Source of the DNA: a bacterium
Lineage (GTDB): Bacteria > Bacteroidota > Bacteroidia > Chitinophagales > Saprospiraceae
Direction of reading: 5' to 3'
Assembly (NCBI GenBank): GCA_024742755.1
Contig: JANSXW010000005.1
Location: 1-64,000, forward strand
DNA: 64,000 nt
The stretch's first letter is position 1, and each line of letters opens with the position of its first letter. A program made the position numbers and the translations under genes. The notes below the pieces were generated by a model. That model saw nothing but the letters and a program-made list of their open reading frames with translations. It was not told the origin of the DNA and ran no database searches. This document shows, in pieces, positions 9,178 to 18,472 of this stretch.

Positions 9178-9295
9178 ATCGGGGAAGATTCCGGGCAACA
9201 AAATGGAAAAATTAACATTTGAGCCTTAAAAATGTATCTTTTGACCGATTATGGAGTATAGTATAAAAAGCAAAACCAGCAAACCTGAATATTAC

Positions 9296-10639
9296 ATGAA
9301 CAACGCTTCCCGGCTTGCCGCTCTGCTGATCGTAGCCATCATGCTGTTACAGCACACCGGCTGTATCGTGGTCGAAAATGAGTTTTCGGCCCTTCCTCCC
9401 GGCCCATGGCGTGGCGTACTTGAGCTGGAACCTAACCTGGTAACCCCCAACCCCGACGGGGAACCGCTCCCGGAAAAGCTCAACCTGGAATTCGAAGAAG
9501 TGACCAACGGCGAGCTGCCCTTCAACTTTGAAGTGACCTACACCAACGATACCGATTTCTACATTGAGTTGATCAACGGAGACGAGCGGTTCCGGGTAGA
9601 TGACATTACGATTGGGCTGGACCGGGCTACCGCAAAAGACACCATCGTGATCAATTTTCCAGTCTATGACTCCCGCATCGAAGCCATCTACGAAGAAGAT
9701 ATCATGGAGGGCGAATGGATCGTCAACAACCGGGGCGAGGACTACCGTATCCCCTTCAAGGGCTATCACGGAAAAGGGCACCGTTTTACCACACTGCGCA
9801 AAACGCCTAAGATGGACCTGAGCGGCAAATGGGCGGTTACTTTTGGAGTGGAAGGCGAGGAAAGCGATCAATATCCGGCCGTTGCGGAGCTGGAGCAGGA
9901 TGGAAATGCCCTGACCGGCACCTTTATGACCGAAACGGGCGATTACCGCTTTTTGGAAGGCAGCGTGCAGGCGGATAAAGTCTACCTCAGCTGTTTCGAC
10001 GGGGCCCATGCCTTTATGTTTGAAGCCCGGATACGGGAAGACGGCAGCCTGTTGGGCTCTTTCCGTTCCGGCAAGCACTTTCAGACCCTTTGGACGGCCA
10101 AAAAAGATCCGGAGGCCACCCTGTCTGACCCCGACAGCCTGACCGGGCTGAAGACAGGCTACTCCACGCTTGAGTTTGCTTTTCCTACCCCTTCCGGTGA
10201 GACCCTTCGGTTTCCGGATGCCCGGTATGAAGGCAAGGTCGTCATCGTGCAGTTGCTCGGTACCTGGTGCCCCAACTGCCGGGATGAAACGGAATTCCTG
10301 AAAGCATACCTGGAAAACCACCCACAAGCTGACCTTGAGGTCATCGGGCTCGCTTTTGAGCGCCACGAAGACCCGGAAAAAGCGATGGAGGCCATCCGCC
10401 GTTTCAAAGATCATCTAAATCCGGGGTACGACATCGCACTTGCCGGGCCCGCTGACAAATCAGCAGCGGCCGCCGCACTGCCGATGCTCTCCGAGGTCAT
10501 TGCCTACCCCACGATGATCATATTGAACAAAAAAGGCGAAGTAGAGCGCATACATACCGGGTTCAACGGCCCTGCCACCTCGGCCTATGCGGATTTCAGG
10601 AAAGATTTTAATACATTTATAGCTAGCCTGCTGGAGTAA
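9296..10639 (+). CDS. TlpA-like thioredoxin-fold lipoprotein
   Basis: Lipoprotein of 447 residues. The start at 9296 is preferred over an in-frame ATG at 9251 because a proper signal peptide begins there (lipid Cys23) and because a TATCTTTTG promoter-like element at 9235-9243 would put transcription start near the upstream ATG. The N-terminal 300 residues form an uncharacterised beta-rich region seen ahead of many Bacteroidota TlpA proteins. The C-terminal thioredoxin fold has W-C-P-N-C at 324-328, a redox-active pair for reducing or exchanging disulfides in the cell envelope. Partners such as heme-maturation proteins are not adjacent. Confidence 0.9.
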   Translation: MNNASRLAALLIVAIMLLQHTGCIVVENEFSALPPGPWRGVLELEPNLVTPNPDGEPLPEKLNLEFEEVTNGELPFNFEVTYTNDTDFYIELINGDERFRVDDITIGLDRATAKDTIVINFPVYDSRIEAIYEEDIMEGEWIVNNRGEDYRIPFKGYHGKGHRFTTLRKTPKMDLSGKWAVTFGVEGEESDQYPAVAELEQDGNALTGTFMTETGDYRFLEGSVQADKVYLSCFDGAHAFMFEARIREDGSLLGSFRSGKHFQTLWTAKKDPEATLSDPDSLTGLKTGYSTLEFAFPTPSGETLRFPDARYEGKVVIVQLLGTWCPNCRDETEFLKAYLENHPQADLEVIGLAFERHEDPEKAMEAIRRFKDHLNPGYDIALAGPADKSAAAAALPMLSEVIAYPTMIILNKKGEVERIHTGFNGPATSAYADFRKDFNTFIASLLE

Positions 10640-10667
10640 ACATAATACCCAAAAATCATCAACAATC

Positions 10668-13352
10668 ATGAGTACGAATAGTATTGCACTGGCTTACTGC
10701 GCTGACAATGAATCTACCGTTGCAGAAGTTCAGGAGCATTTGTCTGCCTCTCCTTACACTTTTCACCACTTTTCCTGCAACCGGTCAACGGACAACAACT
10801 TCCTGACCGATCAGTTGCTGGGGCAGTCAGACCCCATTTTGCTTTTCATTAGCGACAACTACCTTAAGTCGGCCCAATGCATGAGCCGGGGGCTGAAGCT
10901 GTTGCAGGAAAAGCGGCACGACATCCTGCCGGTCATCATCGATGGCATCACCGAAGATCCGGCGACGGGGCAGAAAAAAGCGGTGCATACCGATTTCGAA
11001 CGGGTGAGCGATATTATTCAGTACATCAATTACTGGCAGGATCAGTATCTCGACCTGCGGCGGCAAAAGCGGCAGATGAACGAATTGGATGAGGACCACT
11101 TCAATTCCCACCTCAAAGTAATGCGGGAAGTATCGAGTGAAGTGGGCGAGTTCCTCCGCTTGCTGCGCAGTATGAACTACCTGACCTTGCCTCAGTTCAA
11201 AGCCAATGCCTACCAGCAATTCTTCATCTTCACGGAGGACGAAGCCAGCTGGGCCTCCTTCAAAACGACTTTCAGTGCTCCGGTTTCGCGGCCGGAACCT
11301 CCCGCCCCGGAGCCCGAGCCCCGCGAAGTGGAAATCGAGGCGGAGCCGGAACCCGACCCTGAAATCATCGCCAACATACCGGGCATAGACAAACTCTACC
11401 CGGAACAAAGCGAAAGCAACGTCGCCCCGGATATGGATGAACCGGTGGAGGATATGCCCACTGAGGCTCCGGAATCCAATGAACAGGAAGACGAACAGGT
11501 AGTAGCTGACACCCCTGCCCCCGAAGCGGAAACCGGGTTCAGCCCTGAGGAAGAGGAGGAGGAACCCGAAGCCGAAGAGGCAGATATGGAAGATGGCTCA
11601 GGGTATTGGCAGCAATCGGGCGAACAGGAACACGAAGAAGTCTTCGAGCCTGCTGCCGGAGAAACCGAGGCAGAGGCAGAGGAACCTTCCACCGAAATAC
11701 AGGATCAGGACCACATTGAGCGTGCACTAAGCCTGCTCAACAACGGACAGGTCGAGGACGGGCTGCAAACCATGGCGGATGCCATTGAGGCACAACCCGA
11801 CAATGCCACCCTGCGCTACCATTATGCGTTAATGCTCGCCCGGTCCCGCAAGGATTATCATTCCGCCCGTGAAGAGCTGCTGCCGGTCATAGAGCTGGAC
11901 CCGGAAAATACCGACGCATTATTTTTGCTCGGAGAACTGGAGGAGCTGGAAGGCGACTTTGAATCTGCCCGTGGCCATTACCTGATGCTGCTCGAGGTAG
12001 ACGAAGACTATCCCAATGCTTACTACCGGCTGGGCATGATCACTGCAGCCCACTTCGAGGAGGAGCGCGCAGAAGCAGCCAAATATTTCAAGAAAGCGGC
12101 CAAGCAGGACAGAAGCAATCACGATGCGCTCTACCAATATGCGCTGCTTCTGAATGAGGCGCTCGGCAAGCCTGAAAAAGCGATAAAGTATTTCAAAAAG
12201 ACCTTGAAAGTCAATGCCTTCCACCCGTTTGCCTATTACGATATGGCACTGGTTTACCATCAGCTGGGTGAATACAGGAAGGCCGCAGATGCTTATCAGA
12301 AAGCAATTCAGATCAATCCGGAGCTGAAGACGGCCGAAAATGATGAAGCCTTCGCGATTGCCGCTGCTCAGGCTGAGCAACAGGAACAGCAAAAACAACC
12401 TTCCACTGCCGCTTCAGGCGTTGTCAATATTGGTGCCATTGAAGCCCTCAAGGACAGTATCGTACAACTTGAGCAATTGCTTAGGGAAAAAGAAACAACC
12501 GTCAATGAGCTACAGGGGCAGCTTGCCGCCCGTCCGGCTACACCTCCGCCCCCGCCCCGCCCAAAGGTAGATCAGACCGTTTTGATCACCGGCGCGACCT
12601 CCGGAATCGGCCAGGCCACCGCTGCACTGTTTGCCGAAAAAGGCTATCGGGTCATTATCACCGGGCGGCGCCGGGAGCGACTGGATTTATTCCGTTCTCA
12701 GTTGGTGGAGCAGTTCGGGGCGGAAGTGATGCCGCTGACATTTGATGTCCGCAGTGAACAGGAGTGCGAAGCCGCGCTCAATCAACTGAGCGGGCAGTGG
12801 GCCGATGTCGACATCCTCGTCAATAATGCCGGCAAAGCCAAAGGGCTGGCTCCGGTGCACGAAGGAGAGTTCCGTCACTGGGAAGAAATGATCGATACCA
12901 ATCTTAAGGGGCTGCTGTACATGACCCGTCTTGTGGCTCCGGGCATGGTGGCACGGGGCAGCGGGCACATCATCAATATCTGTTCCACAGCGGGCAAGGA
13001 AGCTTATCCAAACGGGAATGTCTACAACGCCACCAAATTTGGCGTGGATGGCCTCACCAAAGCCATGAGGATGGACCTGCACCAACACGGCGTGCGGGTA
13101 GGCATGGTGAGCCCGGCACATGTGGAGGAAACGGAGTTTGCCCTGGTCCGTTTCGACGGAGATGAGCAAAAAGCCCGGATTTACGAGGACTTCAAACCCT
13201 TGTCCAGCCACGATGTCGCTGAATCCATCTACTTTATAGTCACTCAGCCGGCGCATGTGAATATTCTGGATGTGGTCCTGCAGGGTACACAGCAAGCCAG
13301 CAGCACGATCATCGACCGTTCCGGCAGAGACCGGTACGAAGAAGAAGAATAA
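10668..13352 (+). CDS. TIR-like / TPR / short-chain dehydrogenase fusion protein
   Basis: Cytoplasmic fusion of 894 residues. Residues 1-165 resemble a TIR domain (S-I-A-L-A-Y start, L-L-F-I-S-D-N-Y motif). Residues about 203-345 are an acidic, proline-rich linker. Residues 347-570 hold about six TPR-type helical repeats. A short coiled coil (588-620) and a P-P-P-P-P hinge follow. Residues 634-890 are an SDR oxidoreductase with T-G-A-T-S-G-I-G (641-648), N-N-A-G (719-722) and the catalytic Ser773, Tyr786, Lys790. The SDR part looks active. In NADase-type TIR domains a Glu follows the S-x-x-x-x-C segment; here that place reads C-M-S-R-G, so TIR catalysis is doubtful. Substrate and role are unknown. 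Confidence 0.85.
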   Translation: MSTNSIALAYCADNESTVAEVQEHLSASPYTFHHFSCNRSTDNNFLTDQLLGQSDPILLFISDNYLKSAQCMSRGLKLLQEKRHDILPVIIDGITEDPATGQKKAVHTDFERVSDIIQYINYWQDQYLDLRRQKRQMNELDEDHFNSHLKVMREVSSEVGEFLRLLRSMNYLTLPQFKANAYQQFFIFTEDEASWASFKTTFSAPVSRPEPPAPEPEPREVEIEAEPEPDPEIIANIPGIDKLYPEQSESNVAPDMDEPVEDMPTEAPESNEQEDEQVVADTPAPEAETGFSPEEEEEEPEAEEADMEDGSGYWQQSGEQEHEEVFEPAAGETEAEAEEPSTEIQDQDHIERALSLLNNGQVEDGLQTMADAIEAQPDNATLRYHYALMLARSRKDYHSAREELLPVIELDPENTDALFLLGELEELEGDFESARGHYLMLLEVDEDYPNAYYRLGMITAAHFEEERAEAAKYFKKAAKQDRSNHDALYQYALLLNEALGKPEKAIKYFKKTLKVNAFHPFAYYDMALVYHQLGEYRKAADAYQKAIQINPELKTAENDEAFAIAAAQAEQQEQQKQPSTAASGVVNIGAIEALKDSIVQLEQLLREKETTVNELQGQLAARPATPPPPPRPKVDQTVLITGATSGIGQATAALFAEKGYRVIITGRRRERLDLFRSQLVEQFGAEVMPLTFDVRSEQECEAALNQLSGQWADVDILVNNAGKAKGLAPVHEGEFRHWEEMIDTNLKGLLYMTRLVAPGMVARGSGHIINICSTAGKEAYPNGNVYNATKFGVDGLTKAMRMDLHQHGVRVGMVSPAHVEETEFALVRFDGDEQKARIYEDFKPLSSHDVAESIYFIVTQPAHVNILDVVLQGTQQASSTIIDRSGRDRYEEEE

Positions 13353-13377
13353 ACAGCTATATAACGGGCAATGAATT

Positions 13378-13416
13378 ACAGGGCTTCGATGATTATATGA
13401 TCGAAGCCCTGTTTGT
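13378..13416. terminator. bidirectional intrinsic terminator
   Basis: A perfect 13-bp inverted repeat (13378-13390 with 13400-13412, ACAGGGCTTCGAT arm) has a nine-base loop and is followed by TTGTTT. It sits between the convergent ends of the TIR-like fusion gene and the VPS10-type gene and can serve both. Confidence 0.85.
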
Positions 13417-13423
13417 TTAGGCG

Positions 13424-15994
13424 CTATTGTTTCAGGAACCTGACCTGATGGATTTGATGATGCATTTTGACCTTTGCGACGTACCAACCTGCGGGCCAGT
13501 TTTGAATATCAATTTGATGGACAGCCCTACCCTGCTGCTGCCCGTTCTTCAACTCAACCAACTGCCCGTTCGCATTCAGGATGGCGATTTCATAGGCTTT
13601 CCCGGGATAGATATTGGAGAAAGAAAGGTTGACGAAAGCAGTGGCCGGATTCGGGTGGGCTTCTACTTTGGACTGAACTTCCGGTTCATTGACCTGCACC
13701 ACTGTCGTATCTTCTATTTCCTGCTCAACAATCAGAGAATCAATCGGGTAGGAGAGAATAGAGCGGGCAAATGTCCCCACCAGCAAACGGTTGTTGATGC
13801 TGTCGTATTCCAGGTCATACACCGGGACAAATGGCAGGTCAGCACCCAGCCTTTCCCACTGAGCACCGGCATTCATGGTGCCGTATACCCCTCCGTCCGT
13901 ACCTGCGAAGAGGATAGAATCCTGATGCCCCGGCAAAATATATATGTCGTTTACGGCTAAAGGCGGCAGGTCGCCGGAAATGTCCTCCCAGGTTTGCCCG
14001 GCGTCGGTGCTCCGGTGCAGGTGCGGGATGAAATCGTTGTCCTTGTAGCCGGAATGAGCCGCATAAACGTAGTCGTCGAAATCAGGGGAAGGCTTGACAC
14101 TCGTCACATAGCGCTCCGGAAGCCCGGCGCTGATGTTGGCCCATTGCCCACCGGCATTATCAGAACGCCAGACATTGGCATCCACGGTCCCCACATACAA
14201 CCGGCCTTCCACCACTGCCGACTCCTGAATGCTCGTGATGGCATGGTAGCGGGGATGCAGCACCAATCCATCTGTCAAATCTTCGCTGATTGGCGCCCAC
14301 TGCGGAACAACGCCAGCGGTACTTTGGTAAACCCTGAAGGTACCGGTGTACATCACATCCGGATCGTGGGGGCTGATGATGTAAGGCATGTCCCAGTCCC
14401 GGCGATCAGTCGGAATAATCCCCTCCGTGGCACTAAACCAGGACTGCCCTTCATCAGAAGAGCCCACGATGTTCCCTCTTTGAGTCTCCGCGTAAATCAC
14501 CTGTGGCAAATCCGGGCGGAAGGCCGTCTGAAAGCCATCCCCACCGTAAATGCGGGGCCATTCGAATTCGAGATCGGGCCCACCGGAGGTTCCATTATCC
14601 TGAGCGCCCCCGTACACCCAATCGGGCCGGTGAGGGTTCCAGGCTATCCGGTAGTACTGACTGGTGGGTATGCGCTCCATGTCTTCCCAGTTAAAGGCGC
14701 TGTAATCTGAACGGTACAGCCCGCCATCTGTAGCCAGCAGGATGTTTTCCTGGCTGTCAAACACCAGGTCGTGCTTATCAGCGTGGACCTCGTAGACAAA
14801 CCAGGGCGGAGAGGCCATCGCCCAGTTTGCGCCACCATCCGGCGACCGCCACAGATCTACGCCAAGCAGAAAGATATCGTCTTCAGAAATCGGGCTTACC
14901 CGGAGTTTCCCAAAGTACCAGCCAAAGCCGCCCAGGGCATCCGTGGGCAAGCCATTGAGGCCCAAATTTTCGGTAATCAGGCTCCAGGTCTCCCCTTCGT
15001 CTTCAGATTTGTAAATGCCCTGCAGCTGGCTATTTGTCCCTACGTACATGGCATAGACATTTTCGGGCGCAGCAGGGGTAACGGCCAGCCCCACCCGTCC
15101 GGTCGGTTCCATAGGGAGCCCTCCGGAAAGCATTTCCCAGTTCAATCCACCATCTGCAGACCGGAACACTTTGGCGCCAGGCCCGGTAATCAGGCTTTCG
15201 GTATTGCTCCGGATCCGGTCCCAGCCACTGGCATAGAGTACCTCCGGATTGGCAGGATGGCGCACCAAATCAATGGCGCCCGCCTGATCACTGATGAACA
15301 GGGTCTGCGTCCAGGTCGCCCCCCCGTCTGTAGACTGATAAATGCCACGTTGGGTATTGCGTTCAAAAGGGAGCCCCATCGCCGCTACCGTTAGGATATC
15401 GGGTTGATCAGGGTGGACGAGAATGCGCGGCAGGATGCGTTGTGCCTGCAGCCCGAGCTTTTCCCACGTTTGCCCGCCGTCTTCGCTTCGGTACAAGCCA
15501 TCCCCTATCCCAGGGTGCGAGCTGATATTCGGATCGCCGGTAGCCACATAGACGCGCTCAGGATTGGTGGGGTCTATTTCGATATCGCCAATAGCCAGGA
15601 AGGGCTGATCGTCGAAAATGGGAGCCCAGGAGGCTCCGTCATCGGTGGTTTTCCAAACGCCTCCTCTGGAAAAGCCGATGTAAATGGTCGCATCATCCTG
15701 GGGGTGTATGGCAATGGTGTTGATTCGGGCACCGAGGTTTCCCGGGCCGAGGGTCGTCCAGGGCTGATCGAAGCCGGGAAAGGTGCCTGACCGCAATTGC
15801 AGGGCCGCCCTGGCTTGGGAAAGCGCTTTTTCGTACCCCTTGAGGCTGAAGTGGTTGTCCGGATAGGAACGTTTCAGGAAGAAGTCTTCCGACGGCTGAT
15901 GTTTGGCGTCAAAGGAGGATGAACCGGGGTTGGTATCCTGCCCGCATCCCCATAAGCATAAGGATAGCATGGCAAGAAAAAGCATGTTTTTCAT
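13424..15994 (-). CDS. VPS10/BNR-repeat beta-propeller protein with T9SS sorting domain
   Basis: Secreted or surface protein of 856 residues. The start at 15994 (M-K-N-M-L-F-L-A-M-L) opens a signal peptide with a G-C-G lipobox-like end, and a TACCTTTC box near 16013-16020 lies upstream, so the in-frame codons above it are leader. Many S-x-D-x-G-x-x-W Asp-box motifs (for example D-G-G-A-T-W, D-G-G-L-N-W) mark a sortilin/VPS10-like ten-blade propeller, probably a glycan- or protein-binding fold. The last 75 residues (H-P-N-P-A-T-A-F onward) are a type A T9SS signal. Both a lipobox-like Cys and a T9SS domain are present; the latter is more decisive. Confidence 0.9.
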   Translation of the reverse strand: MKNMLFLAMLSLCLWGCGQDTNPGSSSFDAKHQPSEDFFLKRSYPDNHFSLKGYEKALSQARAALQLRSGTFPGFDQPWTTLGPGNLGARINTIAIHPQDDATIYIGFSRGGVWKTTDDGASWAPIFDDQPFLAIGDIEIDPTNPERVYVATGDPNISSHPGIGDGLYRSEDGGQTWEKLGLQAQRILPRILVHPDQPDILTVAAMGLPFERNTQRGIYQSTDGGATWTQTLFISDQAGAIDLVRHPANPEVLYASGWDRIRSNTESLITGPGAKVFRSADGGLNWEMLSGGLPMEPTGRVGLAVTPAAPENVYAMYVGTNSQLQGIYKSEDEGETWSLITENLGLNGLPTDALGGFGWYFGKLRVSPISEDDIFLLGVDLWRSPDGGANWAMASPPWFVYEVHADKHDLVFDSQENILLATDGGLYRSDYSAFNWEDMERIPTSQYYRIAWNPHRPDWVYGGAQDNGTSGGPDLEFEWPRIYGGDGFQTAFRPDLPQVIYAETQRGNIVGSSDEGQSWFSATEGIIPTDRRDWDMPYIISPHDPDVMYTGTFRVYQSTAGVVPQWAPISEDLTDGLVLHPRYHAITSIQESAVVEGRLYVGTVDANVWRSDNAGGQWANISAGLPERYVTSVKPSPDFDDYVYAAHSGYKDNDFIPHLHRSTDAGQTWEDISGDLPPLAVNDIYILPGHQDSILFAGTDGGVYGTMNAGAQWERLGADLPFVPVYDLEYDSINNRLLVGTFARSILSYPIDSLIVEQEIEDTTVVQVNEPEVQSKVEAHPNPATAFVNLSFSNIYPGKAYEIAILNANGQLVELKNGQQQGRAVHQIDIQNWPAGWYVAKVKMHHQIHQVRFLKQ

Positions 15995-16096
15995 ATGACG
16001 GATGTTATGCCGGGAAAGGTACAGCATCTGCCGGTTAAAGTGGGTTGCCCTGAGCTGAAAAAGCGGTATTTGGCATCATTCAGACAGAATGCAGGC

Positions 16097-16633
16097 CTAC
16101 TGCGGCCGGGGCATATCGTCAAAGAAGGAGCGGATTTCCGTGGATTGCTCCGGCTTCATGCGGCCACTTAGAATCAGGCGGACTTCCCGGCGGCGGGGCG
16201 CACTGTCGTAACGCTGCTGTTCAATCTCGGTAAGCGCCAGCACAGGCGGGACGGGTATAGGCTTGTGGTCGTCATCAAGGCCAACGAAAGTGTAGTAGGC
16301 ATGGTTGCAACGCCGGGCATCACCGCCCTTGATGTTGTTGGCGAAGACCTCTACGTAAACTTCCACAGAGGTGCGAAACGCGCGGGTAACGGACGCCTCC
16401 AGGGTCACCACATCCCCCACCTGAATGGGCTTTTGGAAAGAGACATGGTCCACAGATGCCGTCACGACATGCGCTTCGCAATGCTTGCCCGCACAGATAC
16501 CAGACACAATATCCATCCAGCGCAGCAGGTTGCCGCCCATCAGGTTGCCCATGGGATTGGTATCATTGGGCATGACCATTTCCGTCATTACAGTACGGGA
16601 TTCACTTACCCGTTTGGCTTTGCGTTCGCTCAT
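16097..16633 (-). CDS. acyl-CoA thioesterase (hotdog fold)
   Basis: Cytoplasmic hotdog-fold thioesterase of 178 residues, YciA/ACOT type, hydrolysing acyl-CoA to free acid and CoA. The motif N-P-M-G-N-L-M-G-G-N-L-L-R-W-M-D with the nearby A-S-V-D-H-V-S-F strand gives the usual Asn/Asp catalytic region. A C-terminal extension of about 35 residues rich in Arg and Glu follows the fold. It lies four bases after the next gene upstream on the same strand, in a run lipB - conserved protein - thioesterase. The preferred chain length is unknown. Confidence 0.9.
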   Translation of the reverse strand: MSERKAKRVSESRTVMTEMVMPNDTNPMGNLMGGNLLRWMDIVSGICAGKHCEAHVVTASVDHVSFQKPIQVGDVVTLEASVTRAFRTSVEVYVEVFANNIKGGDARRCNHAYYTFVGLDDDHKPIPVPPVLALTEIEQQRYDSAPRRREVRLILSGRMKPEQSTEIRSFFDDMPRPQ

Positions 16634-16637
16634 GCGT

Positions 16638-17078
16638 TTATCGGATCATTACCCCCCTTAGGTTGATAAAGGGGATGGTGGTGAAGTTGTTTGCCTGAAT
16701 ACTGCCTTTGACAAAGACGTACTTCTTGTCGTACATATGCCCTTTATGGGTGAAGCTGATCCAGTATTCATTGGTAAGGTCAAAAAGCTTCACCTGAATA
16801 GGCTCGATCTTTACGACCTGCAATGGGCCGATTTCCTCAAAGAAATGGCGCAGGACCGTAGTCTTCATCTTCTCGCCGTCCACTTCGCCGTAGCCCCGGC
16901 TGTTGATCAGCACATTGGAGATCGGCTCTTCCTTCAGGTTAATGAGGTAGCTGTCCCAAAGTTCTTCTTCGGTGGTTTGTGCCTCGCGTGGTGCGACAGC
17001 GATTGCCACGTCTTCCACTTTCAGCTTAGGAATGTCTTTCATCATAGTTGGGTCGGTCATACCGTTATAGGATTTCAT
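16638..17078 (-). CDS. conserved Bacteroidota protein of unknown function
   Basis: Soluble protein of up to 146 residues from the ATG at 17078; a TTG at 17090 and ATGs at 17060, 17045 and 17042 are in frame. Homologues as I recall them begin near M-K-D-I-P-K-L, which favours 17042. The sequence V-L-I-N-S-R-G-Y-G-E-V-D-G and the end I-N-L-R-G-V-M-I-R are typical of a small conserved family sometimes mislabelled as a phenylalanyl-tRNA synthetase fragment; it has no synthetase motif. It lies between lipB and the thioesterase with short gaps and is probably in one operon with them. Confidence 0.8.
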   Translation of the reverse strand: MKSYNGMTDPTMMKDIPKLKVEDVAIAVAPREAQTTEEELWDSYLINLKEEPISNVLINSRGYGEVDGEKMKTTVLRHFFEEIGPLQVVKIEPIQVKLFDLTNEYWISFTHKGHMYDKKYVFVKGSIQANNFTTIPFINLRGVMIR

Positions 17079-17106
17079 AGGATTCAGCAACTGGGCTTAT
17101 TTGGGA

Positions 17107-17853
17107 TTATCCCCCTGCGGGCTGCCTGAATACGTTAGCATCTGCGTATTCGTATTCAAAGAGCTGTGCAAAGGTGGTTTTTAATTTTGTCTTGACTTCC
17201 TCCATGTTTACTGCCTGGCCCAGCTCTGCTTCCATGGAGGTTACCGCTTTGTCCTCATCGGCGATGCCACAGGGGATAATATGCTCAAAATGGCTCAGGT
17301 CGGTATTGACATTGAATGCGAAGCCATGCATCGTCACCCACCGTTTGAGGTGGACACCGATTGCACATATTTTCCGCTTAGGCTTTTGGGCGCTAGCCTC
17401 AAGCCAGACGCCGGTGTACCCCTCTTCCCGCGTACCGGAAATACCGTAGGCTGCAAGGGTTAGGATCACGGCTTCTTCAAGGTAACGGACGTATTTGTGT
17501 ATATCGGTGAAGAATTCGTCCAGGTCAAAAATCGGATACCCCACAATTTGGCCGGGCCCGTGATAGGTAATATCCCCACCCCGGTTGATCTTGAAAAACT
17601 CAAAGCCCTGCGCTTTCAGGTCAGTTTCTGAAAGTAAAAGGTGATCCAGGGAACCGCTTTTGCCAAGGGTGTAGACCGGGGGGTGCTCGCAGAACAGCAG
17701 ATAATGCGACTGTGGGGCCTCCGGCTGATCAGCTTTGCGCTGAGACCGGTTGTGGAGTTTGCGCCCGACAACCTCCTGCAAGCGCGCTTCCTGTAGGTCC
17801 CACGCTTCCTGATAACGGATGCGCCCTAAGTCTTGAAATACAACTTTCTGCAT
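17107..17853 (-). CDS. lipB: lipoyl(octanoyl) transferase
   Basis: Transfers octanoate from acyl carrier protein to a lysine of lipoyl-domain proteins, the first step of lipoate synthesis. Of 248 residues, the motifs R-G-G-D-I-T-Y-H-G-P-G-Q, R-K-I-C-A-I-G-V-H and P-C-G-I (catalytic Cys) are plain, with the partner Lys in R-K-I-C. The start at 17853 is chosen because a TTG-N19-TACCTTTG promoter lies at 17872-17901; the in-frame codons further upstream would fall inside that promoter. A pseudogene lies divergent. Confidence 0.95.
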   Translation of the reverse strand: MQKVVFQDLGRIRYQEAWDLQEARLQEVVGRKLHNRSQRKADQPEAPQSHYLLFCEHPPVYTLGKSGSLDHLLLSETDLKAQGFEFFKINRGGDITYHGPGQIVGYPIFDLDEFFTDIHKYVRYLEEAVILTLAAYGISGTREEGYTGVWLEASAQKPKRKICAIGVHLKRWVTMHGFAFNVNTDLSHFEHIIPCGIADEDKAVTSMEAELGQAVNMEEVKTKLKTTFAQLFEYEYADANVFRQPAGG

Positions 17854-17871
17854 GCTTTTCAAAATGTGCCG

Positions 17872-17901
17872 CAAAGGTAACGGGATTAGGGTATAAATCA
17901 A
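17872..17901 (-). promoter_or_regulatory. Bacteroidota-type promoter of lipB
   Basis: On the minus strand TTG (17899-17901), 19 bases, then TACCTTTG (17872-17879) match the Bacteroidota -33/-7 pattern. Transcription would start near 17866, about 12 bases before the lipB ATG, which fixes the start codon choice. Confidence 0.7.
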
Positions 17902-17938
17902 GTTTTTCGGGGCATTATTCTGATATTTAACCCTTTAC

Positions 17939-18320
17939 ATGTCTGAAAGTCGGTATTACGTCCAACTGGGGCAACACACCTGTTCTTCAATTGCTCAGAG
18001 ACTTGTATCTTACACTTATCGGAGCAGAGGGCGCCCCGACTGTAGAGAATGTGCTGGCAACCCCGCAGATTACGGTACGCGGTTGGGCGGATACCAATTT
18101 GATCAGGAACAGCTGACGAAGCACCTGGGCATAGACCGGTCAGCCATCCGGTTGCACGTCTTTGAAGGCAAACTGTTTCTGAACGACGAACTGCTGGCGG
18201 AAAAAATAAGGCACCCTGATGCTAACTTATACGACCGGGCTCCGTATACACTTTGAAGGCTCCAAAATGATCATCGACATCAATGGAAATATCATGGAGG
18301 GGCAAAGACTGCAAAAATGA
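17939..18320 (+). pseudogene. frameshifted gene of unknown function
   Basis: A coding-like stretch is split over two frames. From about 17943 the frame with K-V-G-I-T-S-N-W-G-N runs to a stop at 18114-18116. Near 18098-18100 (a TTT run) the sense passes to the frame reading F-D-Q-E-Q-L-T-K-H-L-G-I-D up to about 18205. Near 18207-18211 it returns to the first frame (G-T-L-M-L-T-Y-T-T-G-L-R-I-H-F-E-G) and ends at TGA 18318-18320. One missing and one extra base would restore a product of about 125 residues. The start is unclear (ATG 17939 is in the second frame). It may be a decayed gene, read error, or recoding site. Confidence 0.5.
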
Positions 18321-18472
18321 TGCAACTAGTGCGACTAGACCGAATTATTTGATAGTATTTTCACGCTTGAGCCTTCTGTAGTGCCTGGTCTTTAACTGTC
18401 AAATATTTACGGCTCAATCCACTAGGCTTGGAAACATCACCTGCATAACCGGATTAAAAAACCACTAATCAC

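Noticed and set aside
9347-10414. 355-codon frame on the minus strand opposite the TlpA-like gene
   Set aside because: Antisense to a gene with W-C-P-N-C and a lipoprotein signal; no family signature in the reverse frame.
10668-13352. Anti-phage TIR NADase defence gene
   Set aside because: The usual catalytic Glu position is not conserved and no other defence gene is nearby; it is reported instead as a fusion of unknown function.
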